Positions 20,386 to 33,858 are shown, numbered from the stretch's first letter. The stretch: 64,000 bases of DNA from Telopea speciosissima (GCF_018873765.1 NC_057925.1:59594970-59658969); one strand, 5' to 3'. Notes: generated from the sequence alone by a model not told the origin. Made by a program: numbers and translations.

Positions 20386-21309
20386 GATAGGTGAGGTTTC
20401 ATACGAAGTCCTTCACCTTCACCTAGTCCACATTACAGACTCATGCTGTTTTCATGCTAGCTCTACTTCAGAGCTGATTATCACAAGAAAGTAACAGGAA
20501 ATACATTAAGCATGCCAACAAAAACCATTGTTCAATCAAATGTCATGACTTCTTTCCTTCCAGGGGATAAATCATGTGGCACACTGCATATATAAATTTT
20601 ACATTAAAGCATTCTACATATTACGAATTCAGATTTGCATAAACTGGCCAATTCATTAAACAAATATGAACTCCAGTGAAATTCAATAAGATGATAATAG
20701 AAGCAAAGTGGGCAAGGAACATGGGATAAAATCTTGATAAATCTGCATTTACTGCATTGGTGTTGAACATAACTTGGCTAGTTCCTTTAAACAGTACCAG
20801 GTCAAAGAAACAACTTTACCAAGTTGAACTTGTTGTTTAAAGTCCATAAAAATGTCTTTCTACGATATTTTCATAAATTGGTAAATCTGAAGTTCAAAAG
20901 TACCTTTCATAAACTTCAACCATGCAGAAATAGAAAGGATCTGATAATTACATGAAACTAGAATCGGGAGTATTTTCTAAATACACATAATTTCACACGA
21001 GGAATGTGATTAGAATTTCACTCCATTATTTCCAAAGACCATTCCTTGCAATTACATCTCAATATATGATAACTGTTGTAGGTAAAAACTGTATCTTTTA
21101 AGGATATTCCCATACTTCAGAATACATATTATGACAATCTAGGAATATCCCAGATGAATAATCAGAAGCAAAATCACTAACATAATTATCTCCTTATTCC
21201 CTTTTTTTTCCTGGTCAATCGACAGAGAGACCTCATTTATCTCACTTGTGTTCCATTAGATTCATTTTGTGACCTTGAAACCTGCTTCCTCTGATACAGT
21301 TTATCAATG
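20386..21309. other. Intergenic between the lipid-transfer and dioxygenase genes
   Basis: AT-rich, no repeats or ORFs recognised. It should contain the lipid-transfer promoter and, at its right end, the dioxygenase 3' UTR. Confidence 0.5.
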
Positions 21310-24300
21310 TTATTCTTTCTTTCCTTTCAGATTTATCACCGCAAGCTCTTTCTCAACAGACTCGCCCGCACATATGAGAGGATACTGTCCAGCTAGTGGG
21401 GAATCAGCAAAGTGGCCCAATGGCTTAAGCACAGCATCAGATGCAATATGTGCAAACAACTGGTTACCCAGGAGAGACAGTAAGTCAATAATAGTAAAAA
21501 AACATAGTGAACTTGACAGTAAGTCAATAATAGTGTTCCAACAAAAATAGTGTACTTGGAACTCTTAAAACTAAAGGTTATGTTTTTTTAATTTTAACTG
21601 TTTTAAGGCAAAAGATTTACTGGATGGCAACACAGAAAGGTATTACTAAACTGACAGCCTGACAGACATCTGATTTAATCTGATGGCTCTCTAAACTCCA
21701 GCAACCTCCTTAGTCATTGGCAGCTCCTCCAGCAACCAATTTCAGAGTTGGGTTTAATGCTTGCATCATTTACAACCAGATTTCAGGGTCAAAGGTTTAA
21801 AGTTCATCATGGTTTCATGGAGATTTTTGCTGACTCAGTGGCTTTAATGGAGTCTTAAGATTTCATGATCCCGTGGAATCATTTCCAATGATTTTTCCAG
21901 AGAAGAAAATGTGGGAGTAGAAGGTCGTGGGAGAAGATGAAGACACTAGAGTTGCAGACGCCAGAGTCATGAAGGAGGAGAAGGGGAGCTGTCAAGTCAA
22001 TTGGATGGCTCTCAAGTGGCCAGCCAAGAGATTCCTTCCTGGATGTGCCATCCAAGAAAGCCATGCCCTTTTCTTAAGGAATAGATAGTTGATTTCACTC
22101 ACTGTTGAAGAAACTCTCCACAGGCTCCTATTTTGTTGTTGTGCTAGTCTGATTGCCTCCATCGTCCTGTCAGTCACAACAACCTCATGCATGCCAGCTC
22201 TACACTCTCCTGCAGTCAGCCATTCTAGCTGCACACAGTTTCAGAGGGAGGATTAATCATAACAAAAAATTATCTAAATTCCAAAATCATAACCAGCCAC
22301 TGAATAGAACAGAATCAATTAATCAAAAATAGGATTCAAGAAATTGAATTACGCACATGACACAAAAACAATGTAGTTATCATCACCACGGTTCAACATT
22401 TTGATGTTGATGGATATTCACCACAGGGAACTATAGAAATTTTAAAGTTTCGCTACACTAATACAAAATAATGGATTTTTAAGGAAATTACAGAAATATT
22501 CAGGTAATGTTTAAAAAGACATAAAAGTTTCCATTAAACCTCACATGTAAAATTTTTAAGGGAAAAAATAACATGATTACACCTTGAAAGGTCAAAGAAA
22601 CATATTAAGAGATAGATAAGAAACTAGCATAGGCACCATTGAGAAGATATGATTCCTTATCACATAAAATCAGGTTTATGTGTAGTAATACTTCTGCACA
22701 AACATGATCAGCCAAGGTGTGAACCTTCTATCGAGGTATCTCTTCCTCAATAACAGTCAAGATCCCAGCTGACTAACGGTCTCCAATTTCTTTTTTTTTT
22801 CACCAGCTGACTCCAAGTTAGAGTCACACACTTGCACCTTCCTTTCATGGCTTCAGAGTTAAATGGAACTAAAGGCAAATTCGTTTTGCCCTGTAAATTT
22901 CTAAGATTTTAAATAATGTGAGTTGATTTCAGTGAAACTAGCAGAAATAGAATTTTGTGAAGAACCGCAGCAAAATTATTGAGACAAGTACCACATATGT
23001 AGTGGACACAATTCTTAGCTCGAGCAAAAAGATCAAATAAAGCATGACAATAGATTATCTAGTCAGCTGTACAAATGAAGAAAATAAAGTGCTCTATGAT
23101 ATGATAGCCGCATGTAAACGGACTACTATAGCAATCCTGCTATGATTTGATAACTTTAACAACATGCTGTGGTGAACTTTGTTCTTTCTTCCCCCTTTTC
23201 TCCCTTAGAGGGGGATTTGTATGACAATTTTAGTGTGAATCTTAGGGTCTTCTAGCTGCAATTTCCAATTTAACTGTCTGAAACACACTCCTGTGACTTT
23301 GAACAGCAGTGATTCTTCCCTAGGAATCAGAAATCCCACCTCCATGCATACACATATATCCCATTTCTATAATCTACTGTATTCTGAATTTCCTCCTTGG
23401 TTATCAATCCAGTGTATTTGGCTTACTATTTACCACTATACCAGAACTACAATTTCCTCATTAGGGACCAACCACTAAATACAAGTTTGTTATAGCCTTA
23501 CCTGCTTTCCTGTCTGGATGAGTAGACACCCAACAGGAACCTTAACTTCAACTTTTTGCCCATTTCTTAACCAAATGTTGAGACCAGGAAATCTGCTCCT
23601 GCCATGGATGGTTAAAAAGTTGAGGTCATAGTGATATCCAGCAAACACCTTTCCCACTTGGCCATAACGTTGAAGGTCACTTCCTGTAGGAGCAAGCAGA
23701 TGAGGTCCCTGGTATTATATGAAAAGAATGAACATTGTAAGAAAAACCATGCCTTTTTCTCCCTAATTGAAATGATAATTGCAATGCACCTTGGAATAAT
23801 CATTTCAATGAAACTAAAGCTGATAAATTTTGAGAGACAATGTATGCTAATTTGACTGTGCTTTGAAAATATTTCCTCTTCCAACTCTTATATATTTAGA
23901 CAAAGAACACTAACCATCATTCATTAAAATCAGCATAAATCTTATTCCAATCATATTGTTGCCCATTGTTGCAGAGATATTAGAGAAGCTAGATAACATT
24001 AAGAATGACATTGTCTGAGAAAGAGAGGGAGTGTATTTCCCTTCATGTTTTTGAGGTATTAAACCCACAAATCACATGCAAGAACAAAGACTACTGCAGG
24101 ACCTAAAGAAAAGGTGGTTAAACCTAAAAAAAAAAATCGTACAAAATCATAAAGCATGAAGAATACAGTTTGAGATTTTGTTTGGTTTGAGAATACGAGT
24201 ATATCTGCAGTGTGAAATGTTTGGGTGGATTAGCATCAAAACAATAATTTCTGTAAATTCATTGAAAATTTTAAAAGTTCAATCATACTTGAAAGATTTG

Positions 24301-26873
24301 ACATACTTCTCTTGAGCTAACTTTGTTGTCATTCATAAAAAAAAAAAACAAATAACACAAGAAGATGGAGAGACATACAGGAAATCAGATTACCTCAATT
24401 GTTATATTTACTTACCTGGTTCATAAGAGAGGAGAATGCATCACTTGGCAGCTCAAAGCCAATTGCTGCCATTTCAGCAACAGTCTGAACAGAAATTGAA
24501 GCAGTAATTTAAGTAGACCAAGTGCATAAACAGGAAGGGAAGAGAAAATTATCATTGTGGGGGAGGTAGAAGGGATAGTGGTTTTTCACCTCAATTGCAG
24601 AAATCATCTTGTAGCCCCATGAATCCATGGTTTCTTTCCATTCAAGAAAACCTTCAGGTATAACAGGTTCAGAATTAAGTTCCTGCATAAAAGGAACAAC
24701 CAGAATTATTCAAACCATTTAAACCAAACTAAATTTGGAGGGGGGGGGGGGGAGGGAGAGAAAGAGAAATACCTTAAAACGGGTATTAGATGGCCGAGGG
24801 CCAACTCTCCACATGTATCTCCATTTAGGGTCAGGTCCCACAGGAGTAGCTGGCTGAGATTCCTTAGGCATTGCTTTTAATTCTTGCTGCATTTCCTCAT
24901 CTACCAAACTTCGTGGAACCTCCACTCCTTCGGGGGTTACACCAACCTGTTATTTCATATCACAATAAAATAAAATTCTTTAAAAGGGCGAATTCAGTGC
25001 ACGAGGCTTCTGACACCGCAGGGTCTGGGGAGGATCATAATAAAATTCTTTACATAACATTTATATGTACTCTCTAACAAGTGATGAAAATAAAGAAACC
25101 TTGCTTCTGTTAGCACTCATGGGGACAAGGTTATCTTCGTTTTCATTATCGTTCATCAATTAGTACTAAACAGGGTTTTTTACGAGGGTGCGGGGCAGGA
25201 ACCAATAAAAATAAAGGGAATAATAAACAGATAAAGGTGTGTTCATTCAAATGGAAAAATCAGGCTCTAAAGTAAGAAAACATAATTAAGACGAAGCACA
25301 AGTAATATAGAGTGTAGACTTAATAAGTATGAGCCGGCCCTATTTTAGGTACTTAAATAAGATTGTAACTATTATTTCAGAAATGCGGTTTTCTGGTAAT
25401 TGAAAAATATAGTTAATTCATCCATATATATACGTTTTTTACTCAACTAACTGAATTTTGTGCTGGAAAAGACTCCTCATAAACATGTATAATTGTATAC
25501 CCAGTGTGGCATTTGAATAGATGAAGCAAATTTTATTGCACGAGACAGCTTCAGAAGCCTCCTATGCTTAAGACATATCCCCCCAAGGATGGGAAAAAAC
25601 ATATTGTTAAGAATCGGTGTTTCTCACACAAATTTGGTCTTGTAGTCAATTGGTAGGAACTAATGTCTTGTACTCTATCAGGAGGATGATCACCAAGCCC
25701 ATAGGGGGGTGTGCATAAGAAACTATAAAAGCTTGAGAAGACTAAGGTTTGAGAGGATTGCTGCGAATTTGACAGATTGTTGAATCAAGCAAGATATGGG
25801 CAAAAAATCTTGGCATGGGTCCCATTTGGTGATCTTACAAATAAGATGTTAAATTAGAGTGCAATCAACCAAAAATTCATAAGTGAACCAGTTGATTTGG
25901 CTATTTGACTGACAAAATGATAATCAACCACAGCAAGAAAGAATCTTCAATTAAGTCATACAGATAAGAAGAGTCTGCAATTATCTTGCTTAGTCAAGCA
26001 TTTCAGTAGCTAGGTTAGAGGGTGCAAAGAGTGGAGCGGAAACCACAAGGACGTGGATTACTTTTCTTAACAATTTGAGCAATGATTGATTTTACGACCT
26101 ACATGCAGCATATGTGATATCACTACCACAATACATTTGGCTTGGACACTTTCAAAAGGAGAATTATCCACAACTAGCATATAGTAAATTTGACTCATGG
26201 AGATTAACTTCAAAAAACAGCATACAGCGAAAAAATAATGTTAAAATCGATGATCATTAGGGTGAGATTCACATCAAATTGATATTAATTAATACATTAA
26301 AAAGGGAAAGAACAGTAGTTGGATTTCTTCTTCTTCTTCTTCTTCTGGGGAGGAGGCGGGTACAGGGAAGAAATTATTGAATAGAAGGCAACCCGCCTTC
26401 CTAGAAGCAACTAACTCGTGAATTCCATAAAAAAGTTAATAAAGTAATCAACTTCAATAACACCGAAACCCTAGTTCACTATCACTCATGTTTCGATTAA
26501 AATTACGAAACAGAAAAAAATTGAAACCAACGATGTAGATTTAAAGATTAAAAATGCAGAAGAAGAAAAAAGAGGGAATTTTGTGGGTGTTGATCGAAAC
26601 CTGGTAATGCAGATGAGGGCGTTCTTGGAGGCGCTTGAATTCGCCGGGCTTCTCGAAGTACTTCTCCATCATGTCAAGGAACCGATCGTTGTCGGCTGCA
26701 GAACATCTGGGATCCTTAACGAGTAAAGCTCCAGTTTCCCGCAGGATTCGACTGACCTCGGAGCATAAGTCCTTCAATTGGGGATCGGATTGGTTCTCTA
26801 GATTTGCCGACGATCGGCCAGATTTAGCAGAGAGCTCCAAGTATGGAGATAGATCGATGACGGGAAGCTCCAT
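21310..26873 (-). CDS. 2-oxoglutarate/Fe(II)-dependent dioxygenase-like protein, 363 aa
   Basis: Seven exons on the minus strand, all with phase-0 borders: 26873-26601, 24946-24773, 24682-24590, 24484-24416, 23708-23502, 22228-22103 and 21459-21310, totalling 364 codons including TAA. The N-terminus MELPVIDLSPYLEL matches the DIOX_N start; an in-frame ATG 24 nt upstream is less likely. The catalytic double-stranded beta-helix follows exon 4: HYD (iron-binding HxD) in FAGYHYDLNFLTIHG, the distal His in RAGMHEVVV, and the 2-oxoglutarate-binding RxS in LWRVSST. Length and motif order are as usual for the family, which hydroxylates or desaturates small metabolites in the cytosol. The conserved GPHLLAPTGSDLQRYG block resembles the uncharacterised isopenicillin-N-synthase-like branch, so the substrate is unknown. 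The gene appears intact. Confidence 0.92.
26326..26345. repeat. (TTC)n microsatellite in dioxygenase intron 1
   Basis: About six perfect TTC units within the 1.65-kb first intron. Confidence 0.85.
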
Positions 26874-27865
26874 TGTTGAAGTAAATAACGATAGCACAAA
26901 TCAAATAGCCCTTTATGTACTGCAACCAGTTTAATTTCCTAGGTAGCGCAACTTTTGATGGCGGGAGAATTTTGTACTATTTGGGCCGATGGCGCATATT
27001 AGCACAGTGGAACGCTTTTTGAAAAGCTGTGATTTTCTTGTGTGCACGTTTAAAACTTCGTTCCCGTATTTCTTGTTTAATACGTCTTAAGATACGGCAT
27101 AAAAATGGATTTTTTCTAATCAATTGTTTTCAAAACACGTTTCCGTGTTGTAGTGATCATGGTTTGTAATCCTTTTGGTCTAGGATTTTCCCCGCGAGCG
27201 ACAATGATCCGTAATAAAATTATAGATTCAGATAAAAAAAATCACGGTTTGTAGGCTCGAATTGGATTAGTTGATATTGGTCTTCAATCCAATCTCGATA
27301 TTAAGATTATGAACCTTGGTATTGATGCAATGTATGGTCAAATATGAGTAATCGATTATGTTTGAAGTATTAAAAATAAAAATTAAACTTGAATCATTTA
27401 TTATACGATTTCAATATCCCAAATCCAAACGAATTACTAAAAAGTTTTGATCGTTTCAATTTCGATTTTGTTTATGTTGCTAGTTTGAGTTAAGGCTATT
27501 TGGGAATAAATTTATTTTTAATCTCAATAAAAGAAAAGTCTAATATTGTTAGACTTGAACAAAGCATCTAAGCCCAAATTATGACTTAAGAAATAAAATA
27601 TTTTAAATTAATGTACATAATGTCAATCCCACTATAAAATATTAAAGAGTATATGTAAAATGCCAAAAGAAAATATGAGTTATAATCGATTCAATACCAA
27701 ACCTAATTGTTTAATAAACAATTTCATTTTTAAAACTAAAAACCAACCGATTAGTAAACGAGTTATTGGTTCTAATTTAAACGATTCGATTTAAATTTGC
27801 TAATGGGGAATCCTAATAACCAAACTACCATGGTGGGTCATCTCTCAATAAAAATTAATTTAGTA
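26874..27865. other. Upstream region of the dioxygenase gene
   Basis: Holds the presumed promoter and 5' UTR of the minus-strand dioxygenase. Most of the rest is AT-rich sequence with degenerate ATTCGATT words, and no other gene is visible. Confidence 0.45.
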
Positions 27866-27926
27866 TCATATCATACTATATTTTAAATTGACTACATTTG
27901 ATCTTAGCCAAAAGGCCAAGTGTTGC
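27866..27926 (-). pseudogene. U2 snRNA 5'-end fragment (pseudogene)
   Basis: On the minus strand CTTGGCCTTTTGGCTAAGAT continues CAAATGTAGT, which matches the almost invariant 5' region of U2 snRNA including the branch-point-recognition stretch, with two changes. After an apparent deletion of about 12 nt it resumes as CAATTTAAAATATAGTATGATATG-like sequence, resembling the U2 CAGTTTAATATCTGATATG segment (Sm-proximal). The rest of U2 is absent and no plant snRNA promoter element was seen. Confidence 0.6.
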
Positions 27927-28324
27927 TTACGGAAGACTTCCTAATTTTAGTCCATATGATGTTAGGGATTAATAAATGTTTATTGTTTAGCATCAAAATC
28001 TTGTTCGTTGCTTCGTTTGGACGCATAGGCTTTGGGACACATTTCTCAACTCAAGTATATGGTGGGCGTGACTTGTAAAGTATAACAAGTCACTCAAACC
28101 CACATTTTGTCATTTGGTGAGTGTCGTACAAACCCAACCTTCCTCGTGTTGTTGGATGAGGAAGACCGTATATAAGATTCTCCTCTTTTTGAGTGCCTCT
28201 AATAAGAAGGGGGGTAGACCTCACCCGGGCAGGATGTAAGGTGGTCATTTCCACCTCTTATAAGAGGAATCGGATGCACTGTATCAGACAGGGAACCTAA
28301 GAGGATAAAGTATAGAAAGTTGGT

Positions 28325-28720
28325 TTATTGGATTTGACCTGAACTAATTGGTTGAAGCTTGAGACTGACCTGATCGATTATTAAACGTGTCAAGTTCAAG
28401 TACTGTCAAATACTGTAACATACTGATAATCAACCATTTAACTCATTTATGGGTTGTATAAGGGCCATTTATAGTTTACCAAAAAAAAATAAATAAATAA
28501 GGGCCATTTATAGCCTGCATAGTCATTTAACCCGTTTAAAGCCTGGTTATAGCCAATTAATTTGATTACCTTGAGCCAAATTATGGAGCGATAACCGATC
28601 GACTAATTAGGAATATCTCAATACCTTGCCCTATAAGGCTTGATTACCTAAACAAACAGAAAATAGTGTGGAGCCTTAAATTGATGAGAATTGCTTAGGC
28701 TCGGCCAATTACACCCATAT
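28325..28720 (+). repeat. Dispersed repeat, copy A (TTAAATTGATGAGA family)
   Basis: Shares ordered blocks (GGCCATTTATAG, CCTTGAGC, GAGCCTTAAATTGATGAGA) with 48747-49180. An old noncoding repeat; the copy at 48747 begins TAGGGATGTCAAAA, a hAT-like terminus. Confidence 0.6.
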
Positions 28721-29756
28721 TATAACTTTTTTGAACTTTTCCATCTCTGTAGCAGGCATTGATGCAACGGTAAGATTGTTCCATTGAAACCAAGTGGTCA
28801 CGACTTTCAAGTCAAGAAACAACTTCTCTGCAAAAGCAATCAATTACACTGTATAATGAATCATGGTTTCAAAGATCTATTTTCAACTAAAACATTGTTT
28901 TTGTCCATCCAAATATGATATAAATATGACAAAGACGGCAAACATTAAGTAACAAGCCTTCTCCTCACCTTCCCCATTGTCTGGGCAATTCTCCCACCCC
29001 CGGTATCCAAAGAACAACAAATTTTGGAATTTTATGGAAACATATAAAATTCTCTCACCCTTTTTTTTTGTCATCCCATTTTTTTCAAGCAAACAATTAG
29101 GGCCAAGATTAAATTTTTTGTGCTTAATTTTTGGAGTTTGGGATAAGTTATAGATATATATATTTTTCCCCTATCATTAATTTATACGCATATATTGACG
29201 TATCCCATTTTCCAGTTTCCGAAGTTTTGCCGTTCTTGAAATGTTTGCCTGAAGGTGTAATTTAATCTAGAAATAAAATTCTAGATTTCTGCAACTATTG
29301 ATTGCTATGGGGTTGAGCCACGCCAAATGGTCACTCTCCTTATGCTTGAAATCTTGGGAGAGGCACCACACCTAGGCCCAAGTATACACCGTATCATTCC
29401 AGCTCGGATTGCATGTGAAGTGCACCTCAGGTGTCAACACCAAAAAAATAATAAAGGAGAGATACCTTTCTTCAAGAAACACTACGCTTATATTCTCATA
29501 AGTAAAACATTTAATCTGATCTTTTTACTATTTCATTGGCAATGTGGGACTAAATGATATTATTGCATTTACTTTATCAAAGCAAACTATAGGGTGATCA
29601 TGGATTTAAAACTTCAAGTCTTGGAGCCACAGAACATGCAGTAGAGGAAAGTTTTTTAAATACATTTTGAAACTTATAGAAGTCTAAATTTGGAATGGAT
29701 AATGTGACTGATATGTCCATTTAACCCTATCCTTACATAAAATTATATTTATACAC
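28721..29756. other. Intergenic, no gene seen
   Basis: AT-rich, no coding signature or complete element recognised. Confidence 0.45.
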
Positions 29757-29881
29757 AAGCAATAATTTTGTGTACAAATGTGACATGTTCATAGGCACCT
29801 TACAAATGATGTATTATATATCTATTTTTGTTTGTAATTTTTAATAACTTAATGATATGATGTGATCCTAAGCTTGTTTGT
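29757..29881 (+). repeat. 125-bp direct repeat, unit 1
   Basis: From AAGCAATAATTTTGTGTACA to CTAAGCTTGTTTGT. A second copy of near-equal length lies at 30030-30155 in the same orientation, about 150 bp away. Confidence 0.8.
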
Positions 29882-30029
29882 CCTTTTATTATTGTTTTCT
29901 TTCGCACCAAAATAGAAGATATGATGTGTGTATGTGTGTTCTAAAGAGAGATAGAGAGGGGATCTCTAACCTTTTTTTAGTTAGGAATTCGACTTTATAT
30001 GGTTTTGTTTGTTTTTAAATAAAATTAAT

Positions 30030-30155
30030 AAGCAATAATTTTTTGTACAAATGTGATATGTTCATACCCAGCTTACAAATGATGTATTATATATTTTATT
30101 CTTGTTTTTATTTTTTAATAATATAATGATATGATGTGATCTTAAGCTTGTTTGT
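30030..30155 (+). repeat. 125-bp direct repeat, unit 2
   Basis: From AAGCAATAATTTTTTGTACA to TTAAGCTTGTTTGT, with roughly a dozen differences from unit 1. Noncoding; could be LTR-like relics or a local duplication. Confidence 0.8.
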
Positions 30156-30989
30156 ATGGGTTTTAAATGTATATATTACCTCTCCCCCCTCAAAAAAAAA
30201 AGAAGCATTTCTCATATAAATTGAGGAATTTTTACTAGAATACTTGCTTCTAATGTTCAAAACAATATAATCCAATATTAATTTTTACTACAGGATGTAA
30301 TCTCTATATTTTTACTAATTATAAGCTCCTTTTAACCAAAAAAAATATATAACATCAAAAAATAATCCATATATATATTCTACAACCTATTGTAAGTTCC
30401 AAGACATATCATCCAATATTAATTCCTAGTTCATGCACCATAATGTTCATAGTCTTGTTGAGCATTGTGGCTTGGCTATGATGCTGCTCATTGTTGTCAA
30501 CACAACCAATAGTGATGTTTTAATTAGTAAAAACGGCAACACTGCTTTAAACGTGCTTTTACTAACTATCGTTCTTATAGATAAAATTCATGTAAAGAAA
30601 ATATTCATATACAATCACTACCGAAAAAAATGATTTTTATATGAAATTTTTTTTTAACATACTTTCATGATGAAGAAAAAAAAAGTAACAAAGTCCACCG
30701 ATTGGAGAAATCTAACAACATTAGGATTTTGTGAACAATGTTTTGAGGATCGAGTTTCCCTCCACCCATGGTGAATGGGATCCCATCCACGGTGGAGCAG
30801 AGGGTATCGAAAGGATATTTTAAAATATACCAAAATCCTAGGAGGGGTTTGTAAACCCTAGAATGGTGGATGAACCGTCCTCGGGAAACTTAGTCCTTCT
30901 TTCTATGGTCTTAGATTACAATACAAAGATGTTTGCTACATGCATCCTTCTCTTAGAGGATTACATGGACTATTATATCCTCTACACTT
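30156..30989. other. Intergenic, with a dispersed repeat at about 30750-30890
   Basis: The part near 30753 (CCTCCACCCATGGTGAATGG...) is related, in opposite orientation, to 40862-41000. The remainder is AT-rich and unrecognised. Confidence 0.45.
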
Positions 30990-30998
30990 TTTATAGTT

Positions 30999-31156
30999 GG
31001 GAAAATTACGTTTACCATTCCTGTAATTTGAAAAAATTACACCGATCCCTCTCAAAATTACATCTACCTCCCTCTAAAGGGGAGGTGAATGTAATTTTGA
31101 GGGGAATCAGTGTAATTTTTTCTAACCATAGGGGTTTTTTTTATTGTACTTTTCCC
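30999..31156. mobile_element. 158-bp foldback MITE
   Basis: Most of its length forms one inverted repeat: GGGAAAATTACGTTTACCAT... at the left pairs with the complement of ...ATTGTACTTTTCCC at the right, with AAAATTACA motifs throughout and a short loop near 31075. Flanking 9-mers TTTATAGTT (30990-30998) and TCTATAGTT (31157-31165) agree at 8 of 9 positions, suggesting a MULE-like origin. Confidence 0.7.
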
Positions 31157-31165
31157 TCTATAGTT

Positions 31166-31610
31166 TGGTGCTAACTGTTGTAGCGATCCATTCTTCATCA
31201 ACTAGGTCGACCAGACCAAGACAGGTTTGAAATTGTGTTCTACATTTTCACTATGTACTAATTCAAACCATATAAAAGCATAAAAGATAAACTAAGATTG
31301 ACACCTGATCCGGTTTAGGTTCTAACCTCACAATGTAGGTTTATTACATTGGCCTATTTTCAATAAAAACCTAAGATTACTTGACCCATAATCCAATATT
31401 ACCCATTGGGTATTCAAAAGTAAGCCTATTCAGAAAAATTGGATTATCTGCATCAAACTACTTAAAAATAGTTTAAAACTAAATCAAGATATGATTTGGC
31501 AACCCAAACTAACCTCAATAATGCTAATTGCTATAGGTGGCTAGTCTGAAAATCTAAGCTAATTAGATAAGCTTTGAATAGCACAACAATATGGAATCTT
31601 TTTTTTTTTT
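31166..31610. other. Intergenic, nothing recognised
   Basis: AT-rich noncoding sequence ending in a poly-T run. Confidence 0.45.
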
Positions 31611-31915
31611 TTTTCAAAGGTGGGAACATCGCTGCCAGGTCATGTGGCTGTTGTGCCAGAGAAAAAAAGGTTAAATGACCACCCCACTCCTGTGAACCCA
31701 CCGTGCTGACTCATAGGTCCTTGTAAATACAAGGGCCACGTGACCTGGCAGCCTTTTTAGAATTATGGTCAAATATTCTGTCCCGGGGGCGCAAGGTGCA
31801 CCCAAACACATGGGGGTGGGCAAAATGACCACCTTGTCCCTTGAATGATAAGAATACCCAGCCCATGTGGCGCAGGTTGCGCTGCTGCACGGAGAACATC
31901 AGCCTTATTTAATAT
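31611..31915 (-). repeat. Dispersed repeat with GTGGTCATTTTGCC core, copy 1
   Basis: On the minus strand it contains AAGGTGGTCATTTTGCCCAC and GCCAGGTCACGTGGCCCTTG. The same pair of motifs occurs at 50775-50885, and weaker relatives occur near 28192-28300 and 33640-33750. Noncoding. Confidence 0.55.
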
Positions 31916-33590
31916 TTCCCCCTCCCAAAGCTTTTGAAGGAAAGAAGCACCCTGCTGACCTACTCAATATCAGTGTGCTTTCTATTTATTGTTGTTCTTC
32001 CCCTTTTGGGTCCAGATTGTCTATATTTAATCCTTAATTGGTTTGGTTCATCCAGACCGGACCACATTGACCCGAGCTGACCCGTTGCCACCCTGTCCAC
32101 ATGTCTTTCCACATAGTTGGATGAGGGCCACTTTAGTTTAAGGCTTTTGCTCAAGTAAAGTAAAATTACTTAAAATGGACTCTAGCCATATAATTATGGT
32201 AATAATGAAGATGTGGAGTAGGCCGTAAACTGAGGTACATAGGTAGCTTCTTTAACACTTTGACTGATCTTCATGTGGCTTTTAGTTTATCTTGTTCTAA
32301 AAATTATTGTAATAGTGTAGAACATTTGTAGCAACAATAAAATGAAGTTTTTTAAGTATGGGCAAGATATCACTATTTGGTCCTTTAGTTCCTGCATTAG
32401 AAATGGATCAATGAGAGCGTGCATAGGGACATCGATATGAATTAAATTTTTTATTTCATGAAGGGTAAGTTAGTAATTTAACGCACTCCTATATCTAGAT
32501 GCATGCTCTATACGACCATGTCGTTTTTTTTTTTTTTTTTTTTTTTTTATATTTAAATCATCTAATCTTACAAAAGATTATACATGTTTTTTGTTCCTTC
32601 AACAAGAGATTATGTTTAGTACTGATTAAACGCATTGTGGATTAACACTTGATTATTGTCTATTCAACCTTGATTATTTCCTAGATATCCACCGATCAAA
32701 TTTCTTTAATACATCTTTCACATGGTAAAACTTAATGTGCCTATTAAAGAGATTCTTCTCTAAACTTTTTGCCAAATGAATTTTCTCCTTTTTCCCTTTT
32801 TCAATTTTTTGTTTTTTTAAAGTGGGGAGGGTGGGGGACTATGCTCTAACCTTATCTTGAACTTTTTTCCAATTCCTTCAAAGCCGTGGAATCATCAATT
32901 TTAGAACCGGTCTAACAATAGTCTTTCTTTTTATTTTTCTTCTTTTCTTCTAAGACATACTACTATCACACAATAACTAAACAATGGCGACTGTTGTAAC
33001 TTGGATAGTCAAGTTTAGTATCATTTTGGTCTTCTTTATGCACTAAGAGTGGTCTTAATGAACAAGAGAACGCTTTTTTTGTGCAGATGAGCATTGACAA
33101 ACCTCTCCGCTCTCCCCCTTTTGGGGTGGTTGGTTTAAAAAATTTAAAAAGTAAGAAAGAAATAATTATATATATAAAAAACAAGTATTGATAGAAAGTG
33201 GAAACATCAATTGATTGGAGTTTATCTCTTTCACTATCGCCTTCCGACTATGGGATGGGACTCTTGAAACCCTAAAAAATTATAGGGGAAAAGTTTTCTA
33301 TTCGGAGTGTGGCCTTGCATTACCACAAGTCAATAAAATTGCGTGAGGAAACATCAATAGGGGTAGGATTTTTATTTTTTCATGGGCGGCAGAGTAATCA
33401 TTTTATGCTATCATGTGTTTGAGCACAAGTGCTGCACTCTCGGACATTAATTTTTCCCAAAATTCTATTATGAAAATTCTAAGCCTTTTTTATCATTCCC
33501 ACAAAATATGAACCCTAAAGTGGCATTCTTTCTCTACCACTTTGGGGAAAGTATTTTCTGAGTAAGCGATGTAGGATAATAGTGCATAGA
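31916..33590. other. Intergenic, no gene seen
   Basis: Includes a 26-nt poly-T run near 32525. No open frame resembles a protein family. Confidence 0.45.
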
Positions 33591-33857
33591 TCTTTATCCC
33601 CTGCAATTCCCTACTTGGTATAGTTCCTACGGTTCCTTAACAAGGGGGGCACAATGACCATTCCACCTCTGATCGAACACTTTACCTGGATGGGATCCAC
33701 CCCCTCATATTAGAGGCACTAGGGAACTGTACCGATCAGGGAATCGCAAGAGATATGTTTTTTGATAGTAAATCAATGAATGATTTAATCCATAAAAAGG
33801 CAATGAAGTCATTTCATATAAAGAGGGTATCCTCCCATGATGGGAGGACCTTTTGCT

Positions 33858-33858
<1 letters not shown>

